DNA from: Cryptomeria japonica
Taxonomy: Eukaryota; Streptophyta; Pinopsida; Cupressales; Cupressaceae
NCBI RefSeq assembly: GCF_030272615.1
Contig: NC_081406.1
Span: 190,643,891 to 190,707,890 of the forward strand
DNA: 64,000 nt
Reading direction: 5' to 3'
Shown: piece after piece, positions 58,744-64,000 of the stretch
Position numbering within the stretch: position 1 is the stretch's first letter
How the letters are laid out: every line of letters begins with the position of its first letter
The notes under the pieces: generated by a model
Told to the model about the DNA's origin: nothing
Seen by the model: the letters and a program-made list of their open reading frames with translations, nothing else
Database searches by the model: none
Made by a program: the position numbers and the translations under genes

Positions 58744-59944
58744 TGTAAAGCGGAAAATCGAACCCTAGGTGTTCCCCCACTCCCAGGGAGAGAGAAAGGA
58801 GGTCACTAGGATTGACGGTTTTCACTTAGGAGAGACTTTACATTCAAAAGAGGGGTTGAAACTCACAAGATCCAATCCCACACAATGCAAGATTGGATTC
58901 TAAATGAGTTTCAAGGGTTGAGACATCAAGGATACCCTCTTTTGTAAAGAATGTAGATAGAAGGATTGAACTAGGAGTGTATGTAAAAGTAAGAAAGATT
59001 TGCTTGTAGACGGAGATAGGGACACGGGATGAAGCTACGAACCTGAAATTAGTAGTAAAATGTCAAGACGATGCTGTCCTGCAAGTTTGAGCGAAATTTG
59101 ATGGGATGATGGCACCCGGAGTGCACACGGTCCTTCGAAAAATCCACGAAACGAAGGGGGATCTGTTCGTCTCTGCACAAGGATTCCAGATCTTCAATTA
59201 CAGCCGCATACCTGCAACCTACACATGGAAAAGAGAGGATGATTGGGGGGTTAGGGATTAGGGGTTTGCCTTCAGGTCAAACCCCGGTTTTGGAATTAAC
59301 CAAGAAATGAGAATGCTGTAAATGTAAGTGTTTGTAATGTAATCAAGTATTGATACCTTGTTGTAAGAATGTTTGTATTCTTACATGCGAAGGTGTAATG
59401 ATGTTGTATGTTGTATGTTGTAGGCAATCTCCTCTTCAATGGTTGAATCCTTGTCTTGAATGCAACACCTATCCTTGAATGGAGACTTAGAATGCTCAAT
59501 TGCTTGAAGGAATGCTTGAATGCTTGAATGTTTGAATGTTTGAATGTTTGCCTATCGCTTCTGCCTCTTGCACACATATGTCTTTTCCTCCCTTTTTCTG
59601 GGAGGGGAAATGTAGTTTATATACTTGTCAATTAGGGTTAGGAGACTGATTTTTCCAACCTTAGGCTGACCTAGGAGCATTATTTTCCAAATTGCAAACT
59701 TGAAGACTCGATGCCCAACAAGAGACCGGGCCCAAAATAGGGCCAGGGACCAGGGTGCTGGGCACCATGGTCCCACCTCTTGGGACAACAGGGTGCAAGG
59801 AGGATCAGGCCAAGGTGCAGAAAGATGCAGTTTTTGATGTCGTAAATAGGTTTCAGGGTCTCCATTCAGGTTCAACATTGCGCCACCATCATGAAGACCC
59901 AAATGCAGTCAAAATTGCAAGTGTCACAATTTTACGATGCTACA
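58744..59944 (-). repeat. 3' LTR of Gypsy-type element
   Basis: 1201 bp. Minus strand starts TGTAGCATCGTAAAATTGTG and ends CGCTTTACA. It includes a short slippage array of TGAATGCT/TGAATGTT around 59505-59550. Confidence 0.85.
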
Positions 59945-59965
59945 TTTAGCCCCCACTTTAGCGGG
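59945..59965 (-). promoter_or_regulatory. Polypurine tract of Gypsy-type element
   Basis: Minus strand reads AAAGTGGGGGCTAAA directly before the 3' LTR start TGTAGC. Confidence 0.85.
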
Positions 59966-60696
59966 AGTATAAGCATACGCCCATACTTCCGGTAAAGTAC
60001 AAGGAAACAACATTGAAAGACTTTCACCACGTCAAGGAGGCAAGATACACCAAGCCCCCAGTGGACTAAGGATCTTACGACTTCAATTAACAAAGTAAAA
60101 GGGAAGATCACAAGGGAGAACCATGACTATCAGTAGTAAGGTTCCCTCACTATGAGTCATGCAAGAAAAATACCAAAAATTTTCAAGGTAAAGCTAAGTT
60201 CGCCAAGAAATTTTCAAGTATCTTGAAGAGATATGAACAGAGTGTATGCCCCCTATGTTAAAGCGATCGCACACGCCTCATCGGGGGTGATTGCTTTAAG
60301 GTAGTGATACACATAAGAAATGAGAAGGGAAAGGAGCACATTATCACAAAGATTTAGCCCCCAAGTGTGAGATAAACCCAAGGATAATAGACACAAAACA
60401 CAAAGCACGAGGTGACTTCGCTTTCCTTGGGGTCAGTATGCTGTATGATAATTCATGTATATCATATGTATGTATGCATAATTGTTCTTCATTCCCCAAT
60501 CAAGGAAGGTCACCTAGAAGAAGGGAACACATGTGTCTTTTGAGTCAACATGAGAGAGACCAAAAGAGATCTCAATGCTTTGCATCATCTTCAAGTAGAA
60601 AACACTAAGGACAACAAATAGAAGAACAAGAATAACACATAGAAGAAGTAACAAAAGAGATCAAGAGAGGAGGAGAGAGTCTGCTATGCTAATGAA
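59966..60696. other. 3' untranslated region of Gypsy-type element
   Basis: No coding motif on the minus strand. Contains further AGCCCCC(A/T) boxes (60052, 60355) that look like extra reversed polypurine tracts. Confidence 0.5.
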
Positions 60697-63600
60697 CTAG
60701 TCTAGCACATCATCCACCCCCCGATCTTGCTGATCAATATTTCGGGAAGGCAGGAAACACGCTAGAGGAGGAACATCCAACACAGCAAATGGAGCTATCA
60801 CAAGATCTAAACAAGGGCTATGTTCATGTTCCAAGCCACGTTGTTCTTGTCTAGGAGCTAGGATAAGTGCTTTAGAAAATTCATTAGATAAATGGTTATC
60901 AATATCAACATATTCATATTCACTATCAGAAGAAAGAGAAGTAACATTTTCATCATGAATAACATTTTCATCTATATCATCATCAAGATTTATAAAAATA
61001 GGATCATTAACTCGCACAGGATCAAAACCATCATGCATCTTATGTTTAGGCGATTTTGGCTCAATTTTCGGCTGAGGAGAAAATGGAATAATACTAGCTA
61101 AAGGTGTTTTTGGGGATTGCAAAGTTTGGGAAACAGTTGCACGAGCTCTAAGACAACGCTTTCATCGGCATTCACATGTAGAATGATTCCGTCTAGTCTT
61201 AGTAGGAAGTTTTGAAGATTGAGGAGGAATGTTCTCATCCTTATCACTTGGGTGTTTGGGTTGTGGTCTCTTAGGTTGGACAATAGGAGAAGAGGAAGGT
61301 CTCTTCTCTCTATGAGAGGAAGGAGGAGGAACTGGTCCATATAAAGGAGGAATATCTGGTTTAGGAAGAAGGCCAAGTCCCTCATGACGAGGAGGTATAG
61401 GTCTACCTTTAGAAATTTTATTAGTCATAGACATAGTCACATCCATAGGGATGGGTTGGGAATCTTCTTGAGGAAAGACATTAGTTTTATCTTTCAAAGG
61501 AAGAACTTCCTTCTCAAGAATGATAGGAATATCAAGTTCTGGTGTTCTAGGTTCACTTAGAGATAGGATCATATCTTTTTTCCACTTTTGATAAGATTTG
61601 AAAAGATGATCACTTCGAGGTGGAAGAGATTGAAATTGTTTAGGCCAAAAATAATCAATAGGAACGCTAGAAGTTCTTTCAGCTGGTTTAAAGAGACTAT
61701 GATTGACAGTAACAACTTCACCATTATGGGGAAATTTCAAACACTTGTGAATAGGAGAAGCAATAGCTTTCATGGAAAATATCCAAGGATAGCCTAGCTT
61801 CACACGAAATTGTTCGGATGATGGAATAATAGCAAATTTCACATCAAGGGATTTGTTATGGACCTCAATAGGTAATGTAATAGAACCAATTTCAGGAGAA
61901 GAAAATGCATCAAATAGTTTCACAACCACATTTGTTTTGCCATAGATCACTTGATTCAATTGCAAAGTAAAAAGAAATTCTTCAGTAATGACATTAACCA
62001 TACAAGAAGGATCAATAAGCACTCCACGGAAAGGTGTATTCTTGACTTTTGCAACTATATATAAAGGACCATCAGGTGCCCTGATAGTTTCACTGGTATC
62101 AAATGTGATGGAAGGTTCTTTAGGGATTTTCTGCTGTTCCACAAAGTTAATCACATTCGGAGTCATAGACACAAGACCATCAGGTGAGAAAGAGGAATCA
62201 TTAGTCTCAATCACATTAGAGGTATGAGAAGGTAATGGATCAGTAAAAATCTTAAGATTTTGGTTAGGAAGAGCTACAGATGTGTTGCCTTTATCATTCA
62301 CACCTGAAACAGAGATAGTATTATTATCAATCAAATCTTGAATTTTACCCTTTAAAGCAAAACATTTTTCAGTATCATGCCCAGGTTTACGATGAAATTG
62401 ACAAAAAGATTTGTTATCAAAATAGGGTGAATTAATCTTTGCAGGATCTATTTGCTTTATAGGAGGGAGGGTAAGCACACTTCGTTCCAATAACTTATTC
62501 ATAATACTATGCAATGATTCATTCAAAGGAGTAAACTCTCTTTCTTTCTTGAAAAACTTAGAAATAGGAGGCACACCTGATGCTGCATTCACATTGTTGT
62601 TGGTGATGTTTTCATTGAACTTAATGAACCCTCTGTTCAGTTTAAACTTCCCAAATGGTTTTTGACTACTATCACCCTTATCACTCAGAACCATAGGATT
62701 TGCTTGTTCCATTTGACTCATAGTCAGTTGATAATTGTGAAGAGTTGTACACAACTGTTGGAAAGAAGTAAACTCAGAAAACAAAAGTTTTTCTCTAATA
62801 TCTTTTTGTAAATTAGAAATAAAGATTCTTTGAATATCATTGTTAGGTACTGGAAAAGAAATTTGAGCACAAAAATGCTTATATCTACCAATGAAATCAG
62901 TTACTTTTTCTTTAACACCTTGTTTACAATGCATTAAATCAATCAAAGTAACTTTAGGACCTATATTGTTTTGAAATTGTTGAATAAAAGCATTTGCAAG
63001 TTGTTGGAAAGAAGTAATAGAATAGGAAGGCAATGAGCAATACCATTGTAGAGCCTTATCTCTTAATGTTCTAGTAAACAGTTTTGCAAGCAACCTTTGG
63101 TCATGAGCAAAATTGGTACATATTGTTTGAAAGGTCTTAACATGTGTTAGAGGATCACCTTTATCATTATAAAGTTCCAACTGCGGGATTTCAACATGCT
63201 TAGGGGGGATAGCTTGAACAATGTCAAGAGAAAGTGGGCTCGCAACATCAAATGTGGGCACACTAAACTTAGATTGATTCATAGAGGCAATTTGTTGCTG
63301 TAAAGAAGAGACAGTTTGTGCAAGATTGTTAATGGTCGCTTCAGTTGAAGAGTTCATATTAGACATGTTAGATTGTGATGGAGGTATTATGTTATTGAAA
63401 GAAGGTATTGATTGAGAGTAAGGTGGCAAGACACTATGATAGTTAGTCATAGGAGATGATTGGAAAGAAGGAGCACTACAAGGAGGAATGGAATGGTTAA
63501 ATGAATTGCCCCCTTGCGTCATGTTCATTTGTGGAGATGTAATAGGGACACTCATTGAAGGAATGAATGAAGAAGTCGGATTGAATGAAGGAAGAGGGTT

Positions 63601-63945
63601 GATTGAAGAAGAAGGATTGCCCCCATGACTGTTGATCATAGGTGGAATGTTTTGTATTGAAGTAGTCATTATGTTTGATGTAAAAGTAGGTATACTAGTA
63701 ATAGAAGTTGTCAAAGGGGTAGAATGATTGACTTGAGTAGGAGGTTGTGTATAACCTAAAGTTTCGGCACAACTCTTCATAGACATCACATTCGAATCCA
63801 CAATGTGTGCAATACTATGCAAAATATCAATTCCATTCTTATCACTTTGAACCATACATTTTAGACCCTCAATTAATGAAAGAGCTTGACTATTGGGGTA
63901 TTCTTGAGACATCCATTGCTGAAAATCATCAAATTGGGTATCCAA
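60697..63945 (-). pseudogene. Gypsy-type gag-protease polyprotein with one nonsense codon
   Basis: Minus-strand frame from 63945 (MDTQFDDFQQWMSQEYPNSQ) to 60697, 1083 codons. It is interrupted only by TGA at about 61162-61164 (CR before it, KRCLRARATVS after it). The N-terminal 200 residues are Ser/Pro/Asn-rich. The gag core is at about 255-400 (LYNDKGDPLTHVKTFQTICT, CSLPSYSITSFQQLANAFIQ, FIGRYKHFCAQISFPVPNND). A Cys/His motif CQFHRKPGHDTEKC lies near 513 and a retropepsin-like segment near 640 (FRGVLIDPSCMVNVITEEFL). There Asp is kept but DSG/DGG is DPSC, so activity is uncertain. The C-terminal part is Pro-rich, then acidic (DSEYEYVDIDNHLSNEFSKA), and ends 750 bp before the polypurine tract with no RT. 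Confidence 0.85.
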
Positions 63946-64000
63946 TTTTGAAAGTTGTTCTACAGAAACCTAATGGAGAGATTCTTCATCATTAAGAGGA

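Larger units (their letters stand above)
58744..64000 (-). mobile_element. Gypsy-type LTR element, reverse orientation, runs off the window
   Basis: The 3' LTR (58744-59944), polypurine tract, a gag-protease-like ORF and part of the leader are visible on the minus strand. The 5' LTR must lie past 64000. No RT, RNase H or integrase occurs between the ORF end (60697) and the polypurine tract, so the copy appears non-autonomous. It interrupts a gag gene at 58743, so it is younger than that element. Confidence 0.85.

Noticed and set aside
59552-59902. 116-codon minus-strand frame in the Gypsy-type LTR
   Set aside because: It lies wholly inside the LTR and has no recognisable motif.

Overview
The window comes from a large, repeat-dense seed-plant nuclear genome. 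A gymnosperm (conifer-type) genome is my inference, from the long LTRs, the layered old Copia and Gypsy copies, the low GC and the absence of any recognisable host gene in 64 kb. I see no rRNA, tRNA, CRISPR array or bacterial-style operon. Nearly everything I can identify is transposable-element sequence, most of it decayed.

The left part (1-21.7 kb) is a mosaic. It holds a Copia LTR fragment, a probable solo Gypsy-type LTR (477-2002), a related LTR in the opposite orientation (7229-8427) with a scrap of gag and two 22-bp-period arrays, a reverse-oriented Copia LTR (10828-12210), a decayed Gypsy protease/reverse transcriptase (13575-14680), two C-poor strand-asymmetric tracts and a 0.43-kb tandem triplication. 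From 21.7 to 30.9 kb lies a decayed CACTA (En/Spm) transposon: a TNP2-like transposase with an acidic/Gly/Asp/His tail, then a second gene that carries a SET-like domain ahead of a Transposase_24-like domain.

From 32063 to 56807 there is a three-level nest whose junctions can be read from the sequence. The outer Copia element (LTRs 32063-33346 and 55547-56807) is split inside its RNase H domain by a second LTR element (37168-54734, target duplication GATAC). That element has zinc-knuckle gag and a 1088-codon ORF of unknown function but no pol. Its left LTR is in turn split by an 10,999-bp DNA transposon (37368-48366) flanked by TTAT. The sister LTR preserves the unoccupied site.

This DNA transposon is the main find. 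It has imperfect 23-bp terminal inverted repeats starting GGGT. Near each end it has an array of 7-8 copies of an asymmetric GC-rich 14-mer (AACGGGGGCCCGTT). Two genes point inwards. The first is an uninterrupted transposase-like gene whose two exons splice in frame to about 967 aa. The second is a seven-exon gene on the opposite strand with a long polyproline tract, all phase-0 introns and a recently duplicated exon. The 4-bp duplication is compatible with Sola-type elements, but I cannot assign the superfamily.

From 57060 rightward a second member of the pol-less LTR family is cut by a reverse-oriented Gypsy-type element (58744 to beyond the window). The visible ORF of that element ends after gag and a protease-like region, with no reverse transcriptase before its 3' LTR.
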